From positions 1 to 64,000 of the forward strand of contig JASAND010022301.1 in assembly GCA_030248195.1 (NCBI GenBank): 64,000 bases of DNA, read 5' to 3'. The notes below the pieces were generated by a model that was not told the origin of the DNA, did not search any database, and saw nothing but the letters and a program-made list of their open reading frames with translations. A program made the translations under genes and the position numbers. This document shows, one piece after another, positions 1 to 9,237 of the stretch (position 1 is the first letter of the stretch; the number at the start of each line of letters is the position of its first letter). Source of the DNA: Trissonchulus latispiculum (taxonomy: Eukaryota; Nematoda; Enoplea; Enoplida; Ironidae).

Positions 1-649
1 GCTACTTAGACTAACTAATAAACTAAACTTAGGCTCATGTGTGTAAGCAATTTATAAACTTTGAACTTTGTTGTGCGCGAGTTTTACAGCTTTGCAATTC
101 TTTAGAATTGCTTATAAAAGAATTTTTATGGGAAAAAGGCTTAAACTTCAGAATTTTGTATAAGATTTGATTTGGATTTTGATGAAAGCCAGTGAGTAAT
201 AATTGCTAAGCAATTATTACTAACAACAAAGAACAGTTAATTAAACTAAATACACAATTAATTAAACTACAAAAAGTGAGGAAGCCGACCATTCCTCTCA
301 AACGACTGCTGGATAATTAATTAGATTAAACATAGAACGACTCAAGTTTTGGAGATTAGTTTTTAAAACACCCTATATTTTTAGTGCCTAGTGGTTTTAC
401 TGCCGACCTAACGCTGAAAATAAAACGTAATACTGACTATGGAAGTTTTAGAACATTACAGGGCTTTTGTAAAAACATGGCCGGCATCTCCTAGTTGCCG
501 GCTGTGGGGAATTACTCTCCTAACTAACTTATTAAATTCAGAGCCGTAATTAAGGGGCTCTCTAGCTCAGAATCAGGGGTTAGGGGTCCCACTCATAATC
601 CCATGAAAACTACAAAAAATAACCCCAAAAGTGACAAATAAAAAGAGAA

Positions 650-1055
650 CAATTTTGGCCATAAAGGCCTATTAATTTTAGGCCCAAAGGCCGTGGCTTG
701 GTGAACGAAAAAGGAATCAAAACGAGAAAAGTAGAAGAAAAGAAAAGTGGGCACGCCTCAAGACCTCCATCGCACAGGAGGGGTTTACATGAGCTGCCCT
801 TGATTTTTGGAACAACTTAAATAATAAAATTAAGAATGAAACGAAAACTGGCCCGAAGGCCCAACATGCTATGGAAATTAAAAAATGGCCTTAGGCCCAA
901 AATGCTGTAAAAATCGGGGGGGCTCATTTGGCCCAAAAACTCCATAAAAAAATTGGCCACTAAGGCCTGAAACTGCAGGTATAAAAAATAAGGCCCGAAG
1001 GCCGAAAACCACATATTTAAAAAAAAATAAGGCCAAGAGGCCAAAAAGGGTCCTA
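650..1055. repeat. Degenerate GGCC-centred repeat array in the ERV1 LTR
   Basis: Motifs such as AAGGCCCGAAGGCC, GGCCACTAAGGCC and AAGGCCAAGAGGCC recur every 30-50 bases, many as imperfect palindromes. The same array occurs at about 19350-19710 in the other LTR. Its function is unknown; it may be structural or regulatory. Confidence 0.6.
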
Positions 1056-1408
1056 ATATTTTTGTCCTAGGTTGGTGATTCTGAGCCGGGCATAATAAAC
1101 CCATGCGGCTCCTCAGTTTGTAGTGTTCGTGCTTTTGTGCTCAACTCTTTTCAGGCCAGTGCGGGCCAGAAAAGTCCTAATGCGTCCTATGGGGGAGTGT
1201 GTGTTACTATATTCCCGTACCACACCTGTGGTCCGAAAAGTAACACACACTGGGGAAGGGGAGTAAAAATCAGGCCGCTCTCGGCCACTGCTAAACGAAC
1301 ACTGAAGGGTTTAAAATTTTGGGGACCCAGCTGACAGTTTGCTGACAGCTCGGTGACAGGTCATTAGCGAACTGGGGGCGGAATTTCTCTTTTATTTTAG
1401 CCTAAAGC

Positions 1409-1436
1409 TTCTCGAAAGTTCTAGAACTTTCTAGAA
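1409..1436. promoter_or_regulatory. Heat-shock element array (six alternating TTC/GAA pentamers)
   Basis: TTC and GAA alternate without a break, each separated by two bases: TTC 1409, GAA 1414, TTC 1419, GAA 1424, TTC 1429, GAA 1434. This is the canonical inverted nGAAn array bound by trimeric heat-shock factor, with six units where three are usually enough. The same array is in the second LTR copy, where one spacer base differs and the triplets are unchanged. I infer HSF control of LTR transcription. Confidence 0.75.
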
Positions 1437-3360
1437 GCTTGCTATCTTTTGCACAGGGCCTGCAGCGGCTGGTTGAGCCAGCTGGGCCATTAAGGACCAA
1501 AATTAATGAGATTTGGAAATTATTGCCCCCCAACTGACCCTTTTTTGATGGATTTTGGGTGCTGAAATTCTGCAAAACTTTGCGAAATTTTGGTTAACAT
1601 ATAAACGTAACCAAAGGGGAAATATTACAAATTTTGGCTTCTTTTTCTAACTTTTACGCAATCTACGTAATTTTTGAAGACTTAAAATAAGGTTCTCAAT
1701 ATACTACGTACTTAACTAACTATGCGTAATAATTTTTTACAATGATTCAATTTATGGCGGAATGAATTAAGCCCCCTCTGGACTTTGTGTGTGTGTAAAA
1801 GAGTGTGTCTTATTTTCCTCCAAGAGGCGAACTTTTGTTGTCCTCCTTTTGTTGGACTAGGCCCAACAAAAGTTCACCTGAGGACAAGCCTCTAGTACGT
1901 AGGAGAAGAGAAGAATGGCAGTGCACCTGACTGCCGTGTGGTCTGGGAGGTAGACAACCTCCCAGACAAAGAATGAATGAAAGAAGGGGAGAAAGAAAGT
2001 TAGTATAAAGGTTTTTTAGAAGTCCACTTTTAGGACTTTCCTTTTCAGTAAAGTAAGATTACGAAACAAAAGCTAATCTTACTAAAACATTTTCACTTAT
2101 AACTCACTCAATTTTGGGAGTTAGAACGTGGAGATTGCATTTTTGGAAATGGGCGAAATTTCTCTTTCAAATGAGCCTAAATTGTGTCATCAACCAAAAA
2201 TTCGTTTCTTACGTAATAATTAGCTAATTAACATAAATTAAACCTAACTAATACCAATTAACATGATCAATAGCAATTTAAGACCTTAGAACATTGTAAA
2301 ACACAAATTATTGCAAATTAACACACTTAGGTACTTATTACTTTTAATTCCTTACGTACGGCATAATTATACAAATGTATGGCTAAACCATCTTCTAATT
2401 TTTGTTATTAAACGATGAAAAATGCTTTTGGGACGCTGCTGACAAAGATTAGTACATTCTTTTTGACTCAAAACGTTGAATTCTTTCCGTGATAACTTGA
2501 CATTTTGCTTGTTAAGCCCACATTGGAGTTATTGGACGTTTATGATTCTTCTTTTCTTATTATTCTCTGGCAATGGAAGGGGAAAGTGACCGCACCCGGG
2601 TCACTGAGGGAAAAGACACCTGTCCTTTCAGAAAGGGGCATTTTGGAATTGACCTTATTATTATTATTATAATCATTACCTCAAGTATAATAGGTCATTA
2701 CTTTGGGCTAATTAATCCTAACTAAGCTTGTAAGTGCCCTTCTCTTGTGCTAGCAATAGGATAATTTTAAACTTTTCTTGCAGTAAGGCCAATTAAATGC
2801 TCAATTGGGACTGGCAACTCTGATTTTAACAATCATACAATTACAATTAATTATGGCTTGGACACAATACCAAAACTAAAACTTAGCATAAGAGAGATCT
2901 TTAGGTTCCATTTTCGATACAGACTTCTTTTGGGACGATGACCAATTAAAAACTAACTTTTTAACCACTTTTGAGCACAAAATCTAAGTCATTCCATTAC
3001 AACCTCCACAAGAAAAATGGGTGGGATTTCTACTAGGGGGGATAAACCAAAACGTTAATTCATTTCCTTCAAAACGTTGTCAATTACACATCATAACAAT
3101 TATCCATCACTTCTAATCCATAATTACTAACAATTGCTCTGTATAACAGTTCTTCTAATAATCAAGATTAAGACCAATAAAGAGTATTCTATATGTGCTG
3201 TGTTTCGTGCTTGACGTATTTCCCAGTTCATACCATTATTCCTTTTGCAGACAGTTTTATACTGTATTACATTAGCCTTCTAGGGCTTAACAATTACAAT
3301 TCGCTATAATATTTGCTCTGCATATTAAACTCTGACTTCTACTTCTTCTCTTTCTTGTAG

Positions 3361-3598
3361 GTGGGGTCGATCTACTATGGATCCGTTCCGCAACCACCAT
3401 AACCTTCGAAACTTAAACTAATCTGCATATTCTTTTCAGGTGGGGTCGATCTACTATGGATCCGTTCCGCAACCACCATAACCTTCAAAACTTAAACTAA
3501 TCTGCATATTCTTTTCAGGTGGGGTCGATCTACTATGGATCCGTTCCGCAACCACCATAACCTTCGAAACATAACTTTAATTTGCACATTCTTTTCAG
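3361..3598. repeat. 79-bp tandem repeat, three copies
   Basis: Units start at 3361, 3440 and 3519 with GTGGGGTCGATCTACTATGG and are nearly identical, the third diverging towards its end. Each ends in a pyrimidine-rich stretch closed by TTCTTTTCAG, which resembles a plus-strand splice acceptor. The sequence before the first unit (TTTCTTGTAG) has the same character. Confidence 0.85.
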
Positions 3599-3606
3599 TT
3601 CAATGT

Positions 3607-3712
3607 AAGCTGAACGCACCTGGTTCCGTGTCAGCAGGAGTTTGGGTTCATAAGCGCACCTGGCTTATATTTCAGCGTGGGGATTCATAAGCGCACCTGG
3701 CTTATATTACAG
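3607..3712. repeat. Short tandem repeat with GCGCACCTGGCTTATAT core
   Basis: Two near-identical 29-bp copies (3647-3675 and 3684-3712) read TTCATAAGCGCACCTGG and end in CAG. A degenerate third copy precedes them around 3607. Similar GCGCACCGGCTTG and GCGCACAGGCTTG motifs occur at 53391 and 53453, beside an unrelated LTR-like region. Confidence 0.6.
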
Positions 3713-4874
3713 CATTGATTAGGGGTCGGCCTTCAATGGGCCAGTGCCTCCCTAATCTCGTCTCCTTTTCGGGATATTAATATGAAAAGAGCTAAAATAT
3801 TGGTTATCCATTTACTATTCCCGTCTCACGTCATTACAATTCTATTCAACAGTACAAAGACCATATCCTCATTCAATACCAAATTCAACATTATTATTGA
3901 CCGTTACAGCATAAGGGTGAACCACGGGACTGTCTCAAAACGATTCCTTGCGGAAATTCCTCATTCTTTTTACCTCATCAACTTTCATTTCTAGGGATAA
4001 CCAATAGGGTGCAATACAAACATAACAGCTACAAAGATACAATTGAAATGCTTCCGATTAGCACATTAAGATCTAATACAATTCGTCTAAACTTTAGCTA
4101 TTTATCCTGAAGCAAAAATTAAACTTCCCCTTTTTTAACATTCTCGAATAGTAGGCAACTACACTAAAATCGCTCAATTTCCTTTTTGGGCTGTCACAAG
4201 CACATAACATTCAATATCTTTACAATACCATTCTGAGCAAACAATCGTAAAAAATCTATACATCAATACAGTAATGTCACAAATCCATCAGTACAAAATA
4301 AACAACTACACAACTCCAGACTAGTAATCAGCAAAATGCAAATAACCAAAAATTCAGGATAAATACAAGTAGCTAATATTCCAAACTTGAAAGTAATTAA
4401 AATGGTTATTAAGTGCCTTATTATTAATGTCGGATTTTTACAACTTTTTCTTTTAGCCAGCCTTATTTCTCTTCACACAGTACTCACACAAGGTTCCCAG
4501 TATTACAATTACACTTATAGTCCAATTGGTAATAAGCAAAATACAAACACAGAATGAACTAAGTATAATAAAGTACAAATAGCTATGCTTTACAAGACTA
4601 CTGCAATTATTTTTAAATCTTTCGTTATGGTTATGAAACTTTCTGTACAAATGTTCTCACACTATTTTTGGTTCGTTTTGAGTTACTAAACACAAACAAC
4701 GGACAATTACCCAATCAATTACAAACTTCACAATTACAACAGATACAGCAAAAGTATACATCACTATTTTTGTTTTATATGTATATCGAATTTTTTTTGT
4801 ATTTTCACAAAATGTTACTTTTTATGATATTTTTGAGCGTTTTTTAACCACAGTCCTCTACTATACAATTAGGT

Positions 4875-5186
4875 CTAACTGCTCCAACGAGGGGGAGTGT
4901 AGTCTTCCTCCTCATAGTAGAAGGGCTCCGGGGATTCTGTGAGCCAGCGCAAATAATCTTCCATCTGCTCCTCCAAGGTGGGAGGGTCACAGTCAGCGCA
5001 GGCGCAAGGGAGTGTGTCAGGCGGAGGGTTGGCCGGTTCAGGTTCTCTCTCTGGCTCATTGGCTCTGCAAAGAAGCCGCAGCTCCTCAAGCTGACGCCAG
5101 TATTCTCTGGCTGGAATGATGTCGGCTTCTAGGCAGCTTCGCAGAGCTTCGGATGACATAGTTGGGGATGTCATGGCGCCAATCAT
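4875..5186 (-). CDS. ERV1 accessory ORF 2 (acidic 103-aa protein, unknown)
   Basis: This is a 103-codon ORF starting with ATG at 5186; the same frame has a stop four codons upstream, so this start is the natural one. The protein is acidic, with a cluster of cysteines in the middle (pattern CACADC) and a C-terminal stretch rich in E, D and Y. I do not recognise a family. It starts about 40 bases after the stop of the preceding ORF and is the last ORF before the 3' LTR, a place where retroviruses often keep accessory or regulatory genes. It could be a transactivator-like acidic protein, but nothing in the sequence proves this. An overlapping 81-codon ORF in another frame is most likely a shadow. 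Confidence 0.5.
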   Translation of the reverse strand: MIGAMTSPTMSSEALRSCLEADIIPAREYWRQLEELRLLCRANEPEREPEPANPPPDTLPCACADCDPPTLEEQMEDYLRWLTESPEPFYYEEEDYTPPRWSS

Positions 5187-5228
5187 CGGGCACTAGGGGA
5201 GGTACCATACCAGGCGGGGTAAGTGGAT

Positions 5229-6194
5229 CTAGGCTGTCCACCAGGGACTCTGGGAGGAACTCAGGTTCGGGGAACTCGGACTCGTTGTTCTCTTCAGCTT
5301 CGATTTCCGAGGTAGGCTCATCCTCAGCATGTTCAACTTCGGCATCTTCTTCATCTTCTTCCCAATCCTCCTCTGCTGAGAAGTCCTGGTTTGGGGACTT
5401 GGGGGGTGTAATGGGAGGATAGGGGCGGTCTCATCGATCATGGTGGGATAGTTGGGCTCCGGCCCAAACGGTGGTGGGGGGTAATAGGGCTGCGGATTTC
5501 TGATTCCAGGATTGTTGACAATCTGCATGATTTCTGTGCGCAGATTCTCCAGTGAAATAGCATAAAGGCCTCGGTCTCCTGAAGTATCGTCCACCTTGTA
5601 TGTGTTGAGCGCGAAAATACGGAAGGCAGCCTGGATATGATCCTGAACTGTAATATCAGGGTGGATACTGACGGCATTATCTCGGTTAATTTGGGCCCGT
5701 CTTAGGCGTAGACCAGTGTCACCAAATTTGGTTTTGTAACCCGGATACTGTGTGGCAACCGGGTACTTGTCTTCTTTGGGAAACATCTCTAGCAGACGTT
5801 CAGCTCCATAGGTCTTCGGTTCATGATGGGGATGTTCGTTCAAATTCTTGAGGACTGTGTAGGTGCCTAGCCAATGAGGCACCTTGACTGGACAACGGGT
5901 TGCGGCCCGCTTTTGTCCCGGTTTGGCAAAGGGGACTCCACATTGGGGGCAGAGCGCCTGACCATCGGATGAGGGTGTACAGGTCGTGGGCCTGTAACCA
6001 AGATATGGCTGGGTAGGTTGGGGACTTGGCAATTCGGTGGGGACTGGGGCTCTGTGTCTGATGCTTGGGGAAGGATCTGTCACGACGGAATAAATGCGCC
6101 ATTCTATTAGGGCTTCTCTGATGCGGTTCCGTTGGGGCGGTTCTGTAGGGTCATAGGTATTGGGGGGGGGTGGATCATTTTCCTTGTTTGCCAT
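5229..6194 (-). CDS. ERV1 accessory ORF 1 (about 321 aa, unknown)
   Basis: The open frame extends a little further upstream, but the first ATG is at 6194 and lies one base after a pyrimidine-rich CTTTCAG. That is a good splice acceptor, so I take 6194 as the start of a spliced mRNA. The N-terminal third is proline-rich. A CPQC motif with a further cysteine about 20 residues on suggests a possible metal-binding site. The middle is a globular-looking segment of about 150 residues with many charged residues, and the C-terminus is proline-rich, then basic and serine-rich. No known family is recognised. It lies between the NADAR polyprotein and the small acidic ORF, in the usual position of retroviral accessory genes. 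Confidence 0.55.
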   Translation of the reverse strand: MANKENDPPPPNTYDPTEPPQRNRIREALIEWRIYSVVTDPSPSIRHRAPVPTELPSPQPTQPYLGYRPTTCTPSSDGQALCPQCGVPFAKPGQKRAATRCPVKVPHWLGTYTVLKNLNEHPHHEPKTYGAERLLEMFPKEDKYPVATQYPGYKTKFGDTGLRLRRAQINRDNAVSIHPDITVQDHIQAAFRIFALNTYKVDDTSGDRGLYAISLENLRTEIMQIVNNPGIRNPQPYYPPPPFGPEPNYPTMIDETAPILPLHPPSPQTRTSQQRRIGKKMKKMPKLNMLRMSLPRKSKLKRTTSPSSPNLSSSQSPWWTA

Positions 6195-6195
6195 T

Positions 6196-6210
6196 CTGAA
6201 AGTAGAAAAC
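6196..6210 (-). promoter_or_regulatory. Candidate splice acceptor before accessory ORF 1
   Basis: On the minus strand a T/C-rich run ends in TTTCAG, with an ATG one base downstream. This would suit a spliced subgenomic RNA. No donor was assigned, so it is an inference. Confidence 0.4.
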
Positions 6211-6561
6211 ACTAATGCCACAGATTAATGAATTCTAATATTGGATTTGCATGTGTTATGCAGTCTAGCCTGACGTACCCAGTCGAGGTCCATTAGACGC
6301 ATTACTTTTGCAAGTAGGAATTAGAAGCAGTTAGCGACCTGAACTTCTCAAAATATTTCATTTCCAAAATCAGCTAGAAGAAATAGTTATTAGATACATG
6401 TCCCATATACAATATACAAACAGACAAGACAAATATCTTTACATAACAATTTCAAAAACAAATCATAGTACAAATCACAGCCATAGGCAATAGTTCAGCG
6501 GCGTCTGGGCTTCTTTGAGGGCGGTCCATAGGATCGGGGCGGTCATGCAGGGAGAGAGACA

Positions 6562-9237
6562 TCAACGATGGGACGGAGGGTGACCTCTTCTCAGAGGCGG
6601 AATGAGAGTCCTTTCTCTTGGAGGGCTTAGGGACTTTTCTCTGAGACTCCTTGGGTTTTGAGGAGCCGTTGGGCTTGGATTCCGGATGGCGGGGGGCCGT
6701 TTACTGAGGTAAACGGATAGAGGGACCCGCTTCAGGGACGTGGCCGTCCAGGACTGATGAAGCCTCTGATTGGAACAGAGGGGAAGGGCATAGGTATGCC
6801 CGGTAGGAATAGCCACAGGATCCTGGGGCCGGAAATGGGTGCCGTCGTCACGGAACGTGTAGCATCCCCATACCAATCCGGCCCAGGCAGGATCTTTCTT
6901 CATCCGTTTCACGGGGTCAACGGAATCGGGAACGTAGACCAATGTCGGCAAGGCCCGGATCATGGGCACAGACTCCATGTAGGGTGGGACGTCCTTGAAC
7001 TCCTGATGGAGTCGCATGGCCTCGTCCCGGTAGAGGTCGTTGGGACATCTGTGGATGGTAGTGTCAATCTCCGGGACAACCACAATTCTGGTGAGCAGTG
7101 GAGAACGGATGGCCAAAGCCACCCGAAGACAGCGGACCGGGGTGGCTTTGGTGATGGGGAACATCAGTGGTTCTGACGTTCCGGCAATTTCTCTGAGGAG
7201 GGCCAAGACTTGAGGATTTTGGAGGGCGCATCCTCCAGTCACGGCCACACGGGGGCGCACGGTATAGATACCTTCAGGGTCCTTCAGATAGACCCTGAAG
7301 TATTCCAACAATTGGCCGAGCATGTTGGCGGCCTGATGGGAGGCACAGTGATCAGAAGCCTCCTGATCGAGGGTCTTCTTAGACACCTCCATCTCTCTGA
7401 GGCGAAGGTCCAAGAGTTCCTGATGGATGCCCCAGAAACGATTTCTGGTCGCCTCCATGAGGCGACTGTCTCTGGTCGCCAACAGTTCTTCCTTAAATTG
7501 GGGGAGGGAAAACTTGGCAAAGAGGACTGCACCCATAACGAGGGTTTTGAACGGGTAGTGGTAGTTTGGATTCATGAGGAGGCGGCTGAGCTGCACATCC
7601 TCATTGGCCAGCCGTTTGGCCTCCTGGGGAGGTTCAACTTTCAGGATCTTGTAGGCGGTCGAGAAAGATCCTGTGAGGAAGGCGAGGATCGCCTGGTAGA
7701 GGTTTTCGGCCGTGAAAGCGGCCTTGTGCCAGTGGCGAATCACAATGGGATGGCCTTGGCCCTTGGCATCACGTCCTTCCACTTTGGCGAAGTTGGACAA
7801 CTTCTTATGTTCGGGGGCATTGCTCCTGAAGTAGATGTAATCTTGTGACCAAGGGGCTCCGGATCGGTTTCGAATCCGCTCTCGGACTTGTGAAGTTGTT
7901 CGGGGATCTGCTGCTCGTATATCTGTATGATATCGTGTGGCTACTAAATCCCTGGAGGGGTATCTGGGATCTTCTCGTGAAACTGAGTAATCTAGAGGCA
8001 TGAGAGCATCTTCGTCATCAAAGTATCCTCTTCCAAATCCAGGTGGGACGTTGATCCTGCCTACAGAGGTACGGCGTCTATGATCTCTTTGATCCTTAGG
8101 GGCGGTTGTCCTTGGGGCTCGAGGTTGACTAGCCGTGGATTGACCGGGATAGTTAGAAGGTGGTGCTTGTTGATTTTCCCTTGGCAAATACCGTTCTCCT
8201 ACCAATGCAGACTGGTACAGGTCATACAGACTCTTGGCTTTGTCTGGATACATTTCTGTTCGATCACGCACTTCATTTCTTAACCCAGCGACGAAAAGCA
8301 AACTAAGGTAATTGTCAACGGATTTTGCAGTTAGTCGTTCGGGATATACTTGCCCGGCATACGCAAGCAACCGTTCATAGAAACCATCCACTGATTCATC
8401 TTTTCTTTGTTCAATTGTACTCAGCAATTCTTTCCAAGCACGAAAATCTGCGGGAGATTGTGTCGTCCTGTCAGCAAGTTTTGGCGTTGCCGTTGTGGTA
8501 GGAGCCGTCTGAACTTCTGAAGTGGAGGCTCTCATCCGGGTTGAAGGGCCTGGTTTCTCCTTGTATAGATCCTCTTCGACTGAAAGGGCCAATAGATATA
8601 ATTCATCCAATCGGCCGGTAGATATAGGCATTTGAAGGCGTATTTCCCTCTGTAGTCCTATGATAAAAATTCTTCCTAGAGCGATCATAGTGGGTTCCGA
8701 GTTAGAGTAATCGCCATAGACAATATCCGCATAGTCACGAACTCTATGATAGTATTGTTTTATAGTTTCTGATTCACTCTGCTTAACTGGAGGTGAGGAT
8801 GTCGTTGAGGGATGCATCTTCGAGGGCCGCGGAGAGCGTGCTCTCACTTCTCGAGAAGTTTCTGTCGGGGTGTCTGGTGCGCGGCGTGATTGGATAGGGG
8901 GAATTGTTTCTCTCCTCCTGAAATCTCTTGAAATCATTTCTGATACTCGATGCGAGGTTGTCAAAGGGATGGAATACTCTGCGGGTGGAGGACTGAGGTG
9001 TATTTTCAATTCTTTTGTAGAAAGGGATAGTTCAAAGGAGCCACTGAATTTCGCTAAAAAATCAATTCCCAACAGCATTGCTTGGGGTAAGTGAGGGCTG
9101 ACTAGAATGGCATGGGGAATCGGTGGGTGGGTAGGACATCCTGGAAAGGAGATAACCGTTTCAATCTTCTTTGTAATATTCAGTTGATGTCCAGTAGCCG
9201 AAGAACTCTGTCGTGGGCGTTCTAGGTCTACCAGGGG
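6562..9237 (-). CDS. ERV1 polyprotein: protease C-part, two Gag-like domains, NADAR domain
   Basis: The frame is open from 9237, where it takes over from the protease N-part in a -1 register. Coordinates below count from the Met codon at 9078. Residues 1-10 hold the conserved LLGIDFL end of an aspartic protease. Residues about 102-172 and 205-297 each resemble the C-terminal half of a retrotransposon Gag capsid (ESV-GFYERL... LFVAGLRNEV). Residues about 412-598 match the NADAR/YbiA fold: LSNF, AENLYQA, EAKRL, VMGAVLFAKF, LLAT-DSRLMEAT, RFWG and ANMLGQLLEYF in the family order. Known NADAR proteins act on ADP-ribose-linked substrates, including removal of ADP-ribose from guanine. The following 600-760 segment is unrecognised, and the C-terminus is proline- and arginine-rich. 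No RT, RNase H or integrase motif is present where pol would be expected. The NADAR call is strong; its role in the element is inferred. Confidence 0.8.
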   Translation of the reverse strand, partial: PLVDLERPRQSSSATGHQLNITKKIETVISFPGCPTHPPIPHAILVSPHLPQAMLLGIDFLAKFSGSFELSLSTKELKIHLSPPPAEYSIPLTTSHRVSEMISRDFRRRETIPPIQSRRAPDTPTETSREVRARSPRPSKMHPSTTSSPPVKQSESETIKQYYHRVRDYADIVYGDYSNSEPTMIALGRIFIIGLQREIRLQMPISTGRLDELYLLALSVEEDLYKEKPGPSTRMRASTSEVQTAPTTTATPKLADRTTQSPADFRAWKELLSTIEQRKDESVDGFYERLLAYAGQVYPERLTAKSVDNYLSLLFVAGLRNEVRDRTEMYPDKAKSLYDLYQSALVGERYLPRENQQAPPSNYPGQSTASQPRAPRTTAPKDQRDHRRRTSVGRINVPPGFGRGYFDDEDALMPLDYSVSREDPRYPSRDLVATRYHTDIRAADPRTTSQVRERIRNRSGAPWSQDYIYFRSNAPEHKKLSNFAKVEGRDAKGQGHPIVIRHWHKAAFTAENLYQAILAFLTGSFSTAYKILKVEPPQEAKRLANEDVQLSRLLMNPNYHYPFKTLVMGAVLFAKFSLPQFKEELLATRDSRLMEATRNRFWGIHQELLDLRLREMEVSKKTLDQEASDHCASHQAANMLGQLLEYFRVYLKDPEGIYTVRPRVAVTGGCALQNPQVLALLREIAGTSEPLMFPITKATPVRCLRVALAIRSPLLTRIVVVPEIDTTIHRCPNDLYRDEAMRLHQEFKDVPPYMESVPMIRALPTLVYVPDSVDPVKRMKKDPAWAGLVWGCYTFRDDGTHFRPQDPVAIPTGHTYALPLCSNQRLHQSWTATSLKRVPLSVYLSKRPPAIRNPSPTAPQNPRSLREKSLSPPRERTLIPPLRRGHPPSHR

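Larger units (their letters stand above)
1..3001 (-). repeat. ERV1 3' LTR (partial; continues left of the window)
   Basis: This segment is repeated in direct orientation at 18775-23511, with only scattered substitutions. The two copies stop matching right after a shared ATTACA, so the LTR ends in CA on this strand and begins TGTAAT on the coding (minus) strand. Base 1 is still inside the repeat, so the left boundary is not visible. This copy lacks the two DNA elements inserted in the other LTR. It has about 104 extra bases around 572-675 that the other copy lacks. Between about 650 and 1055 it holds a degenerate array of short GGCC-centred units. The short ORFs here are not supported as genes. 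Confidence 0.9.
3002..4843 (-). other. ERV1 3' internal region without a supported gene
   Basis: This lies between the last accessory ORF and the 3' LTR. On the coding strand the bases next to the LTR (GTGGAGGT) could serve as a short polypurine tract, but this is weak. The region holds a three-copy 79-bp tandem repeat and a two- to three-copy 29-bp repeat, described separately. The rest is AT-rich. The short ORFs at 3782-3994 and 4453-4650 have no recognisable domains and I do not call them genes. Confidence 0.5.

Noticed and set aside
817..1334. Short ORFs on both strands within the LTR (and their copies at 19387-20005)
   Set aside because: They are lineage-repeat translations without domain signatures; the copies differ by indels that break the frames, so no coding constraint is visible.
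3355..3712. CRISPR-like array
   Set aside because: Only three long tandem units with no unique spacers, in a eukaryotic retroelement; not a CRISPR array.
6757..7848. Plus-strand ORFs of 139 and 212 codons
   Set aside because: They are antisense shadows of the Gag-like/NADAR polyprotein, which has recognisable domains on the other strand.
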